A stretch of DNA of 14,702 nucleotides. Source: Methylomonas sp. (GTDB lineage Bacteria; Pseudomonadota; Gammaproteobacteria; Methylococcales; Methylomonadaceae). The stretch lies in assembly GCA_026990815.1 (NCBI GenBank), contig JALXCS010000226.1, positions 1 to 14,702 of the forward strand. The letters run 5' to 3'. The position numbers were made by a program, and so were the translations under genes. The notes under the pieces are model-generated. The model did not search any database. It was not told the DNA's origin and saw nothing but the letters and a program-made list of their open reading frames with translations. The first letter of the stretch is position 1. Each line of letters opens with the position of its first letter. This document shows, one piece after another, positions 6,217 through 13,016 of the stretch.

Positions 6217-6254
6217 TAACTGCTTATTCTACCTAATCATAAAATAAGCAGTTA
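6217..6254. terminator. Hairpin between mtdB and ribA, possible terminator
   Basis: TAACTGCTTATT (6217-6228) is perfectly complementary to AATAAGCAGTTA (6243-6254), a 12-bp stem with a 14-nt loop. On the minus strand it lies 64 nt after the mtdB stop and 27 nt before the ribA GTG; only short T runs follow on that side, while a T6 run (6260-6265) follows on the plus side where no gene needs ending. It may be an attenuating terminator after mtdB or a structured ribA leader. I see no match to an FMN riboswitch, which would be far longer. Confidence 0.45.
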
Positions 6255-6318
6255 AATAATTTTTTGAAGAAAATTATCAACTATGGAGTAAGAACCGCGA
6301 TAACGGGCAACAGCCTCT

Positions 6319-7215
6319 TTATTTGTGCAAAACTGACAAGGCATATTCAAATGCATCTGGAAAATCAATTAAAGCAGCTTCATCGGAGATATGGATTCTT
6401 TCAAACAAACCAAATTGGGTTTTGTATTTCAAATTACCGATCGCTAATGGCCCAAATGATTTGATATTACCATTCGGCAATTCTATTGTTGTTCCCTTGT
6501 CCTGCAAGCCGACACCTTCTATACCGCTAGGTGGTACGGCATTGGTATCAGCAGCGATAATTAACTTTTCGGCATATTGTAATTCCGACATATCGAGTAT
6601 TCTAATCCCTGCACGGGCAGCACAAATTGCGACATCGGTGTCTTTCAATGCTTTAACCTTATTTTTATGCGTCTCTGCCGAAACCCAATCAACCTGGCAC
6701 TCATAGCGCTCGCAAAACCGTTCGGCAACTTTGGGATCATCATCTGCTGTCAATTGACACAAACGAACTTTGGCCCCTTGTTTCGCCGCCAAAATAGCTG
6801 TGCATAAACCTACCGGTCCGGTTCCAAACACTGAAACCACCCGACCAGACAAACCCTGACCATCATGATCAAATAAACCTTTTTCCACCAAAGCAACAAT
6901 GCTTGCCGATGTTGTGTATGCGCCATTAGGATCAGCAAAAACCCCGACCTGGAAAGGGCCAACCATGGCTTTTTTGGCGCTTTTAAACATATCAGCCGTC
7001 ATATGAACATCACGACCACCCAGAAAAATTCCGGTATCATTAAACCGTTTTGGCGGCCTTGCAAAAATAGCATCCTGCACCATGCCGACGACACTTTTTG
7101 GATCGACTTCAGTAAACGGAATGACCATATCAAAACCTGCATCGGCAGCAATGGTTACATCGAAAGGGCTGATATTATTCCCCGGCGTCAGAAAATAAAG
7201 AATACGTTGGGCCAT
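6319..7215 (-). CDS. mtdB: NAD(P)-dependent methylene-tetrahydromethanopterin dehydrogenase (MtdB type)
   Basis: Oxidises methylene-H4MPT to methenyl-H4MPT with NAD+ or NADP+ in the cytosol, a step of the H4MPT-linked formaldehyde oxidation pathway of methylotrophs. The 298 residues fit MtdB. Landmarks: SPFDVTIAADAGFDMVIPFTEVD (16-38), GMVQDAIFAR (44-53), TGIFLGGRD (61-69), GPFQVGVFADPNGAYTTSAS (86-105), the dinucleotide-binding loop GTGPVG (131-136) in VVSVFGTGPVGLCTA, and ADTNAVPPSGIEGVG (222-236) near the active site. SPFDV and VFADPNGAYTT favour MtdB over MtdA. The ATG has TAAGG five nt upstream. It starts 75 bp after the export permease; the gap contains a TTTAGA-N7-TCTAAA dyad, so separate control is plausible. 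No other methylotrophy gene is visible in the window. Confidence 0.9.
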   Translation of the reverse strand: MAQRILYFLTPGNNISPFDVTIAADAGFDMVIPFTEVDPKSVVGMVQDAIFARPPKRFNDTGIFLGGRDVHMTADMFKSAKKAMVGPFQVGVFADPNGAYTTSASIVALVEKGLFDHDGQGLSGRVVSVFGTGPVGLCTAILAAKQGAKVRLCQLTADDDPKVAERFCERYECQVDWVSAETHKNKVKALKDTDVAICAARAGIRILDMSELQYAEKLIIAADTNAVPPSGIEGVGLQDKGTTIELPNGNIKSFGPLAIGNLKYKTQFGLFERIHISDEAALIDFPDAFEYALSVLHK

Positions 7216-7231
7216 AAAACCTTACCAATTA

Positions 7232-7250
7232 TTTAGAGTTAAATTCTAAA
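7232..7250. promoter_or_regulatory. Short dyad upstream of mtdB
   Basis: TTTAGA (7232-7237) and TCTAAA (7245-7250) form an inverted repeat with a 7-bp centre, 10 bp before the TAAGG ribosome binding site and 17 bp before the mtdB ATG. It could be an operator. A weak TTGCAT-N16-TATGTT element pair lies just upstream on the minus strand, overlapping its far edge. A 6-bp dyad in AT-rich DNA can arise by chance. Confidence 0.3.
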
Positions 7251-7290
7251 CATAGTTCAGGACATAAAATATGCAAATCAAGCAGTAAAA

Positions 7291-8496
7291 TTAGTGCTTC
7301 GCCAAAGCCAAAACGGCATCCAGTCTCGCCGCCTTTCTTGCAGGGAACACACCAAAGATCAATCCTGTGGTTAGTGACACCAGCAATGCTGCCATTAACG
7401 CCCAACCAGGAATTAAAAGAGGAAATTCAGGATAAATAATTTGTAATACACTGACAACAAACTGACCCACCAACATACCTATAACTGCACCAGCTAAACA
7501 AAGTATTGCTGCTTCAGCCAGAAACAAACCAATTAACTGACTTTCCGACGCACCTAATGCTTTGAGCAAGCCGATTTCCGAGGTTCTTTGAGCAACGCTG
7601 ACCAACATTACATTCATGACCAAAACCCCTGCTACAGCAAGACTGATCGCTGCGATACTGGCGACTGTCAATGTCAATGCAGTCAAAATTTCATCAAAAG
7701 CGCCAATAACGCTATCCTGGGTAATAATGGTAATGTCTTCTTCACCTTCATGGCGAATTTCAATGATCTTGCCAATGTCACCAACAGCTTTATACATGGC
7801 GGATTTGGATTTAGCTTCAACCAGTATTCTAAAAAGTGATTCTGTATTAAACAGCGCTTGCGCAGAAGCGACCGGAATTACCACGATCTCGTCAAAATCA
7901 ACTCCAATTGATTCTCCTTCTGATGCCAGAACCCCAATCACTCGAAATCGGCGATCATTGATCCTCATCCATTGCCCCAAGGCTTTTTGTTTCGCAAAAA
8001 TTTCCCGTTTGATGGTTTGACCAATCACACAAACCGGTAAACTTTTATCACTCTCAATATCCGGTAAGAAACGCCCTTCGGCCATTTTTAAATGTCGAAC
8101 ACGCCTTAACGAGGCTGTAGAACCCAAAATTGTCGTTTCCCTTTCCAGGCCCAGTGAAGAAACTGGTGCCGAGCCAACATTTATTGGTGCGATGGCTGCA
8201 ACATAACGGCTTTTTAGCAACGCATTGGCATCATCAAGAGTCAAATCTCTGGGTGTTTCGCCAAACAAAGGCGGTTGTCCTCCGGTTGTTTCAGTTCTCC
8301 CCGGCAAAACAATCACCAGATTGGTTCCCAACGACTGAAATTCGTTAACAATATAACGCCGGGCGCTTTCTCCCAATGTCGTCAAAATGGTGACAGAAGC
8401 AATACCAATGCTCATTGCCAAGACAATTAATGCCGCTCGCAAAATTTGTGAACGAATAGATAAAAAAGCTTGCTGGAAAGTATCCGAAATTGTCAC
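7291..8496 (-). CDS. MacB-like ABC exporter permease (FtsX domain)
   Basis: Inner-membrane permease of a MacAB/LolCDE-like mechanotransmission ABC system, here without a fused ATPase. The 401 residues show the expected four-span plan: one segment at about 19-40, a large periplasmic domain (about 43-270), then spans at about 273-300, 325-352 and 362-384. The FtsX coupling motif is SEIGLLKALGA (306-316), and the C-terminal PARKAARLDAV (385-395) is also typical. The start is GTG at 8496, inside a GTGA overlap with the ATPase stop, so the two are translationally coupled. It works with the adaptor and ATPase encoded just upstream. The substrate is unknown: such systems export peptides, macrolides, siderophores, lipids or lipoproteins. 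Confidence 0.92.
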   Translation of the reverse strand: MTISDTFQQAFLSIRSQILRAALIVLAMSIGIASVTILTTLGESARRYIVNEFQSLGTNLVIVLPGRTETTGGQPPLFGETPRDLTLDDANALLKSRYVAAIAPINVGSAPVSSLGLERETTILGSTASLRRVRHLKMAEGRFLPDIESDKSLPVCVIGQTIKREIFAKQKALGQWMRINDRRFRVIGVLASEGESIGVDFDEIVVIPVASAQALFNTESLFRILVEAKSKSAMYKAVGDIGKIIEIRHEGEEDITIITQDSVIGAFDEILTALTLTVASIAAISLAVAGVLVMNVMLVSVAQRTSEIGLLKALGASESQLIGLFLAEAAILCLAGAVIGMLVGQFVVSVLQIIYPEFPLLIPGWALMAALLVSLTTGLIFGVFPARKAARLDAVLALAKH

Positions 8497-9161
8497 TTTT
8501 CTGGAGCAATTTTACCATCGATAATATGAATACGGCGCTGTGCCCGTTTACCCAAATGATGGTCATGAGTAATAATTATTAGCAACATACCACTCTTGTT
8601 CAGCGCTTCCAGCAACTCGATAATTTCAATACCTGAATGGCTGTCCAGATTACCCGTGGGTTCATCAGCCAGCAAGATTCCCGGCCGCATAATTGTTGCC
8701 CTGGCAATCGCAACACGTTGCCGCTGTCCTCCTGATAATTGTTCTGGCAAATGACTAGCGCGATCTGAAAGTCCGACTGAAGCTACGGCCTGTTTAACTC
8801 TCTGCTGCCTTTGGCGTCGATTAATACCTGCCAAAATCATTGGCATTTCGATATTTTCGGCTGCAGTTAATCGGGGAATCAGATGAAAAAACTGAAAAAC
8901 AAAGCCAATATTTTCGCGGCGTATTTTTGCTAACGCATTATCATCCAGTTTAGTCACATCCTGATTATTAAACAGATATTGTCCGGATGTTGGATGATCC
9001 AGCAAGGCAATTATATTGAGTAATGTTGACTTACCGGAACCTGATGGACCCATAACCGAAATATATTCACCCTGGTTGATGGTCAAATTGATATTATTCA
9101 AAGCCTGAACCGTTTGATCTCCAACCTGGAAATCCCGGTAAATGTTGTTTAGCTGGATCAT
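8493..9161 (-). CDS. MacB/LolD-like ABC transporter ATPase
   Basis: Cytosolic nucleotide-binding subunit (222 residues) powering the export permease at 7291-8496. Complete ABC motifs: Walker A GPSGSGKST (38-46), Q-loop Gln90 in FVFQFFHLIP, signature LSGGQRQRVAIARA (142-155), Walker B ILLADEP (162-168) with catalytic Glu167, D-loop NLD (171-173), and the switch His199 in IITHD. The FFHLIPRLTAAENIEMPM stretch is typical of the MacB/LolD branch. It starts in an ATGA overlap with the adaptor stop and ends in a GTGA overlap with the permease start, so adaptor, ATPase and permease form one translationally coupled unit. All catalytic residues are intact. Confidence 0.94.
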   Translation of the reverse strand: MIQLNNIYRDFQVGDQTVQALNNINLTINQGEYISVMGPSGSGKSTLLNIIALLDHPTSGQYLFNNQDVTKLDDNALAKIRRENIGFVFQFFHLIPRLTAAENIEMPMILAGINRRQRQQRVKQAVASVGLSDRASHLPEQLSGGQRQRVAIARATIMRPGILLADEPTGNLDSHSGIEIIELLEALNKSGMLLIIITHDHHLGKRAQRRIHIIDGKIAPEK

Positions 9162-10297
9162 TTTTCTGCGATGGCTTTCTTGCCTGCTTCTACGCCATCC
9201 TTGCCAATTGATGCAACTACCTGTTGATCTTCCTTAACTCCGGAGAGCACTTCGGTATAATTCCAGTTACTGATTCCCGGTTTAAAATGACGTTCTTTCA
9301 ATAAACCGTCATCATCTAAAATTAGCAACCGGTTATTTTCCATAACCGCTTCTGTTGGAATCCTAAGGGTGTTTTCTCTCGAATCGATTATCACTTCAAT
9401 ATCAGCACTATAACCAGGCAACAGATATTCAACTTCTTTGGGGGCTGACAATTTGACTTCGACTTCAACAGTACGCGCCTGTTTTTCTTTTTCCAGGACA
9501 TACGGTGCAATCCGGGTTACTTTACCAGAACAACGCTTGTCTGGAAATGCATCAAGCAATACACAAGCTTTCATGCCAAGCTTGATTCGGGGTGCATCGA
9601 CTTCGTCAATTGGAGCCGAAATAGTTAAGCAGCTAATATCCAGTAAATCTATTGCCGGAAGTGTTTGAATACCAGGCGGAGAAGGAGTAACAAATTCATT
9701 AAGCTCAACATTTACCTCAGCGACAGTACCATCAAAAGGTGCTTTAACCGTTGTTTTCTCCACTGCTGCTCGGGCGACTTTGACATTGGCATAACCCAGT
9801 TGTATCGCTGCATTTGCTGACTGACATTGAGCTTTTTTTGCCAAAGCTAAGGTAACCGCATCATCAACCTCATTTTCTGAAACAATCTGGCCATGTTTGC
9901 TTAATTTTTTAATTCTTCTAGCATCACGTTCGGCTCCGGCTGCTAGCAAACAAGCTTGCTCTGCCGCAGCCCGTTTGACCTTAATATCAGCTTCCTGTAA
10001 CTCTACCTGGGCTTTTAGATCGTCATTCCACACTTCCATTAAAATTTGACCTTTGTGAACCACATCTCCTTCTTCAACCAGCAATCTGGCAACTTCTCCC
10101 CCGATTGCCGGAGCGAGAAAAGCCCGGCGGCAAGCTTTGACTGTTCCTACCCTGGTATTTGCAACAATGGCGTTAACTGGACCTTTTTCAACCCGATAAA
10201 TTTTTACTGAAACTGGCTCAGGTTGCTTTAAAAAATAATAGCTTCCACCCAAAATCAGCACAATGACAATCAAAATAAAAAATTTTTTAAAAGTCAT
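9158..10297 (-). CDS. MacA-like periplasmic adaptor (HlyD/RND-type membrane fusion protein)
   Basis: Periplasmic adaptor linking the ABC permease to an outer-membrane channel that is not in the window. Numbered from the ATG at 10297 (379 residues): N-terminal membrane anchor (about 6-23), then a biotinyl-lipoyl half starting near LAPAIGGEVARLLVEEGDVVHKGQILMEV (61-89). A helical hairpin (about 92-185) is rich in Ala, Glu and Lys, and the second lipoyl half is VKAPFDGTVAEVNVELNEFV (184-203). Beta-barrel and membrane-proximal domains follow to the end. The same frame opens at 10372, but those extra 25 codons overlap can and would put unlikely residues before the anchor, so I take the internal ATG, 20 nt after the can stop. 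No clear Shine-Dalgarno precedes it, so coupling to can translation is likely. The order adaptor-ATPase-permease is the standard macAB-like arrangement. Confidence 0.9.
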   Translation of the reverse strand: MTFKKFFILIVIVLILGGSYYFLKQPEPVSVKIYRVEKGPVNAIVANTRVGTVKACRRAFLAPAIGGEVARLLVEEGDVVHKGQILMEVWNDDLKAQVELQEADIKVKRAAAEQACLLAAGAERDARRIKKLSKHGQIVSENEVDDAVTLALAKKAQCQSANAAIQLGYANVKVARAAVEKTTVKAPFDGTVAEVNVELNEFVTPSPPGIQTLPAIDLLDISCLTISAPIDEVDAPRIKLGMKACVLLDAFPDKRCSGKVTRIAPYVLEKEKQARTVEVEVKLSAPKEVEYLLPGYSADIEVIIDSRENTLRIPTEAVMENNRLLILDDDGLLKERHFKPGISNWNYTEVLSGVKEDQQVVASIGKDGVEAGKKAIAEK

Positions 10298-10317
10298 CGT
10301 TAAAACAGAAAATTTGG

Positions 10318-10953
10318 TTAGGCAATATTCAGAAAATGGGTAGAACTCAATTGATCCAGGCCCGTAACACAAATACCCAAATCATTTAAAATTCCGTCAC
10401 CAATATCATAAATCCAGCCATGTACAGATAGTGCTCGGCCCGCTCTCCAGGCCTCTTGAACCACTGTTGTATGGCAAACATTGGCTACTTGTTCTATAAC
10501 ATTTTTTTCGGTGAGTAAATTTAACCTATCTTCTTCACTCTGTAATACATCAATTGCATCTTGATGAAAACGATAAACATCCTTGATATGCCTTAACCAG
10601 TTATCGATTAAACCATGTTTCTGGTTTTCCATGGCTGCTCTAATACCACCGCAGCCATAATGACCACAGACAATAATATGTTTGACTTTTAACACCTCAA
10701 CCGCAAACTGAATAACTGATAAACAATTTAAATCAGTGTGCACAACCACATTGGCTATATTCCGATGCACAAAAACCTCACCCGGTTTCAGGTTAACAAT
10801 CTGATTGGCGGAAACACGACTATCTGAACAACCAATCCATAAATAATCCGGTCTTTGAATTTGGGCTAGTTCCGTAAAAAAACTTGGATGCTCAGCCTTT
10901 ATTGACTCTGCCCAAGCCCTGTTTTTCTCAAATAATATTTTTAATGTCTTCAT
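10318..10953 (-). CDS. can: Beta-class carbonic anhydrase
   Basis: Cytosolic zinc enzyme interconverting CO2 and bicarbonate, supplying bicarbonate to carboxylases. Numbered from the ATG at 10953 (211 residues), zinc ligands are Cys42, His98 and Cys101, with Asp44 as the Asp-Arg dyad partner, in LWIGCSDSRV (38-47) and VCGHYGCGGI (95-104). FVHRNIANVVVHTDLNCLSVIQFAV (61-85) is strongly like E. coli Can. The frame is open to 11007, but the extra 18 codons overlap cysQ and have no counterpart in E. coli Can, whose N-terminus aligns with MKTLKILFEKNRAW here; 10953 is therefore the likelier start. It lies 16 nt after the cysQ stop and 20 nt before the export adaptor, in one probable operon. Confidence 0.94.
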   Translation of the reverse strand: MKTLKILFEKNRAWAESIKAEHPSFFTELAQIQRPDYLWIGCSDSRVSANQIVNLKPGEVFVHRNIANVVVHTDLNCLSVIQFAVEVLKVKHIIVCGHYGCGGIRAAMENQKHGLIDNWLRHIKDVYRFHQDAIDVLQSEEDRLNLLTEKNVIEQVANVCHTTVVQEAWRAGRALSVHGWIYDIGDGILNDLGICVTGLDQLSSTHFLNIA

Positions 10954-10969
10954 GCCTGATTCATATAAA

Positions 10970-11770
10970 TTAAACGAATTGGAGCCAATCGTAGTTATTA
11001 TTTCCAAATACCAAAAAATAAGGATTCAGCAACGATTCCTTGGTATTATAAAGCAAAACATTACCTTTTAAATCAATAACTTCACCGCCAGCCTGTTCAA
11101 CAATACATTGGCCTGCCGCGGTATCCCATTCGCTGGTTAAGCCAATGCGTGGATACAAATCAGCCAAACCTTCTGCAACCAGACACATTTTTAATGAACT
11201 ACCAATCGAAATCAGTTCATGTGGAGGCAATTTCTCTAAAAAATTTTTTAATTGTTCGGTGATGTGTGAACGACTGCCCACTACCACTAATTTGTCAGAA
11301 AAATTCTTTTTAACTGAAATTTTCCGAGCTGGTTTATCAAACGTCTTCTGTTCGAATGCGCCTTCACCCTTGGCAGCAAAATACAATTGCTTAGTGACTG
11401 GCACAAAAACACTCCCCAAAACCGGTTTATGTTGATGAATTAATGCGATGTTGACTGTAAAATCGCTATTTCGCTTAATAAACTCCTTTGTGCCATCTAA
11501 TGGATCAACCAGCCAATACGTTTCCCACTTAGAACGTACTGCAAATGATATTTCTGTCGATTCTTCTGAAAGGATTGGATATCCAGCAATATCTGCCAGT
11601 GAGTTGACAATATGATTATGGGCTGCCAAATCGGCTTCGGTAAGCGGCGAATTGTCTTGTTTAATTTCTACATCAAACCTGTTGCCATAAATTTCCATAA
11701 TTTTCTCACCTGCTTGCTCAGCTATAGTATTTACTGATTCTAGCAGTGAGACGTAATGATTATTGCTCAC
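10970..11770 (-). CDS. cysQ: 3'(2'),5'-bisphosphate nucleotidase CysQ
   Basis: Magnesium-dependent phosphatase of the inositol-monophosphatase superfamily; it removes the 3'-phosphate from PAP (and PAPS), preventing PAP build-up during sulfate assimilation. The 266 residues match CysQ. Motifs: KQDNSPLTEADLAAH (38-51); the acidic metal-binding SEES (68-71); WLVDPLDGTKEFIKRN (86-101), with metal ligands Asp89 and Asp92; and, near the C-terminus, SEWDTAAGQCIVEQAGGEV, with the final aspartate ligand. Its ATG at 11770 lies inside nudE, overlapping the nudE end by 11 bp, and can follows after 16 nt. Substrate choice among superfamily members is inferred from these motifs and from the nudE neighbour, which it accompanies in other Gammaproteobacteria. 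Confidence 0.93.
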   Translation of the reverse strand: MSNNHYVSLLESVNTIAEQAGEKIMEIYGNRFDVEIKQDNSPLTEADLAAHNHIVNSLADIAGYPILSEESTEISFAVRSKWETYWLVDPLDGTKEFIKRNSDFTVNIALIHQHKPVLGSVFVPVTKQLYFAAKGEGAFEQKTFDKPARKISVKKNFSDKLVVVGSRSHITEQLKNFLEKLPPHELISIGSSLKMCLVAEGLADLYPRIGLTSEWDTAAGQCIVEQAGGEVIDLKGNVLLYNTKESLLNPYFLVFGNNNYDWLQFV

Positions 11771-12311
11771 CTTTGAGAAATTCCAGGGTTAAAAATAATG
11801 CAGCAATGCTGCGCGCCTCAGTGCATTCGCCAGTTGCAAAAAGTTCGTTAAGATTTGATAATTTCCATGGAACCACTTCCAACTCTTCAGGTTCATCCCC
11901 TGGCAACTTTTCTTCATACAGATCCCTAGCAATTACAATATCAGTAGTATGCTCCAGATATCCAGGCGCAAGGGTCAAAGAAGTCAAGTGCCGCAAATCC
12001 CTCGCACCATAACCAACTTCTTCTTTTAATTCTCTGTTTGCTGTAATCAAAACGGCTTCATCAGGTTCAGTTTTGCCTTTTGGCAACCCTAATTCATAGC
12101 GGTGAGTTCCTGCAGCATATTCCCGAATAAGCATTACCGTTTCATTATCAATCAGAGGCACAATCAGAACCGCCCCCCCAGACCCGCTACGTGCCAATCT
12201 TTCAAAGGTTCGTTGCACGCCATTGCTAAATTCAAGATCTAACGCTTCTATGGAAAAAAGTCTTGATGTCGCTACTATTTTGGTGTTGAGAATTTTCGGC
12301 TTTTCAGGCAT
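11760..12311 (-). CDS. nudE: ADP-compounds hydrolase NudE (Nudix)
   Basis: Nudix hydrolase cleaving ADP-linked compounds such as ADP-ribose, NADH and Ap3A into AMP plus the second half. The 183 residues match NudE. The Nudix box runs 79-101: Gly79, five residues, Glu85, seven residues, then RELKEEVGY (93-101) with the metal-binding glutamates intact. Upstream, IREYAAGTHRYELGLPKGK (63-81) and, after the box, SLTLAPGYLEHTTDIVIARDL are typical of the NudE/NudF branch. It is the first gene of the minus-strand run nudE-cysQ-can-exporter, and it diverges from the yrfG-like gene across 27 bp, recalling the nearness of nudE and yrfG in E. coli. The ATG has only a weak GTAAG in front. A perfect -10, TATAAT, lies at 12337-12332 on the minus strand, but no good -35 accompanies it. 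Confidence 0.93.
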   Translation of the reverse strand: MPEKPKILNTKIVATSRLFSIEALDLEFSNGVQRTFERLARSGSGGAVLIVPLIDNETVMLIREYAAGTHRYELGLPKGKTEPDEAVLITANRELKEEVGYGARDLRHLTSLTLAPGYLEHTTDIVIARDLYEEKLPGDEPEELEVVPWKLSNLNELFATGECTEARSIAALFLTLEFLKGEQ

Positions 12312-12338
12312 CTTACAAAAATAATTGTTTAATTATAA

Positions 12339-13016
12339 ATGAAACTATACGCTAGATTGATGCTAGATTGGAAAAAAATAGACACCATTTTGCTGGATAT
12401 GGACGGGACATTATTGGACCTGAATTTTGATAATCATTTCTGGCAGGAATTTGTGCCAGAACAATATGCTAAGCTACATAATCTAACTCTTGAACAGGCC
12501 AAACAGCAACTGGATCCCAAATTCAAGGCCATGCAGGGAAAACTCGAATGGTACTGTCTCGACTATTGGAGTGAAGTTTTAAAGCTGGATATTGTCGGAT
12601 TAAAAAGAGAAATTTCCGGCCTAATAACTGTCCTGCCTCATGTCACCGAGTTTTTAACTCGAGCCAAACAATCATCACAAAAGTTAATCTTAGTCACTAA
12701 CGCCCATCGGGATAGCCTGGATTTAAAAATGGAAAAAACCTGCCTGGCGCATTTTTTTGATGTTCTGATTTGCTCACATGATTTTGGCAAACCTAAAGAA
12801 AACCCTGATTTTTGGCCATTATTTCATGATAAATATCCATTTGATAATTCAAAAACAGTGCTAGTTGATGATAATTTAAAAGTTCTTAAAGCGGCCAGCG
12901 ATTTTGGTATTGAGCATGTGGTTTCAGTGCGTCTGCCAGACACCAAACAAGCCCAAAAGAACATCGCTAACTATCCGTCCATCGCTGATTTCAGGGAACT
13001 TATGACGGGGCTTTAA
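12339..13016 (+). CDS. yrfG: HAD-family GMP/IMP nucleotidase (YrfG type)
   Basis: Haloacid-dehalogenase-superfamily phosphatase; the E. coli homologue YrfG dephosphorylates purine nucleotides such as GMP and IMP. Motif I is LLDMDGTLLD (18-27), with nucleophile Asp20 and Asp22. FDNHFWQEFVPEQYA (30-44) and LEWYCLDYWSE (69-79) in the cap closely resemble YrfG. Motif II is LVTNAH (118-123), motif III lysine is in GKPKENPD (150-157), and motif IV is VLVDDN (174-179), with Asp177 and Asp178. The start is uncertain: ATG at 12339 (225 residues) or ATG at 12360 (218 residues), neither with a Shine-Dalgarno; the homologue has about ten residues before motif I, which the shorter form fits well. It overlaps the end of convergent rhlB by 17 bp. 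The YrfG call rests on resemblance plus the nudE neighbour. Confidence 0.85.
   Translation: MKLYARLMLDWKKIDTILLDMDGTLLDLNFDNHFWQEFVPEQYAKLHNLTLEQAKQQLDPKFKAMQGKLEWYCLDYWSEVLKLDIVGLKREISGLITVLPHVTEFLTRAKQSSQKLILVTNAHRDSLDLKMEKTCLAHFFDVLICSHDFGKPKENPDFWPLFHDKYPFDNSKTVLVDDNLKVLKAASDFGIEHVVSVRLPDTKQAQKNIANYPSIADFRELMTGL

Noticed and set aside
6264..6464. 66-codon plus-strand frame starting between ribA and mtdB
   Set aside because: Most of it runs antisense to mtdB coding sequence, there is no ribosome binding site, and the peptide has no domain character.
10298..10372. N-terminal extension of the export adaptor by 25 codons
   Set aside because: It would overlap can and place a non-hydrophobic stretch before the membrane anchor; the ATG at 10297 gives a normal anchor at the N-terminus.
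10954..11007. N-terminal extension of carbonic anhydrase by 18 codons
   Set aside because: It overlaps cysQ and has no counterpart in E. coli Can, which aligns from the ATG at 10953.
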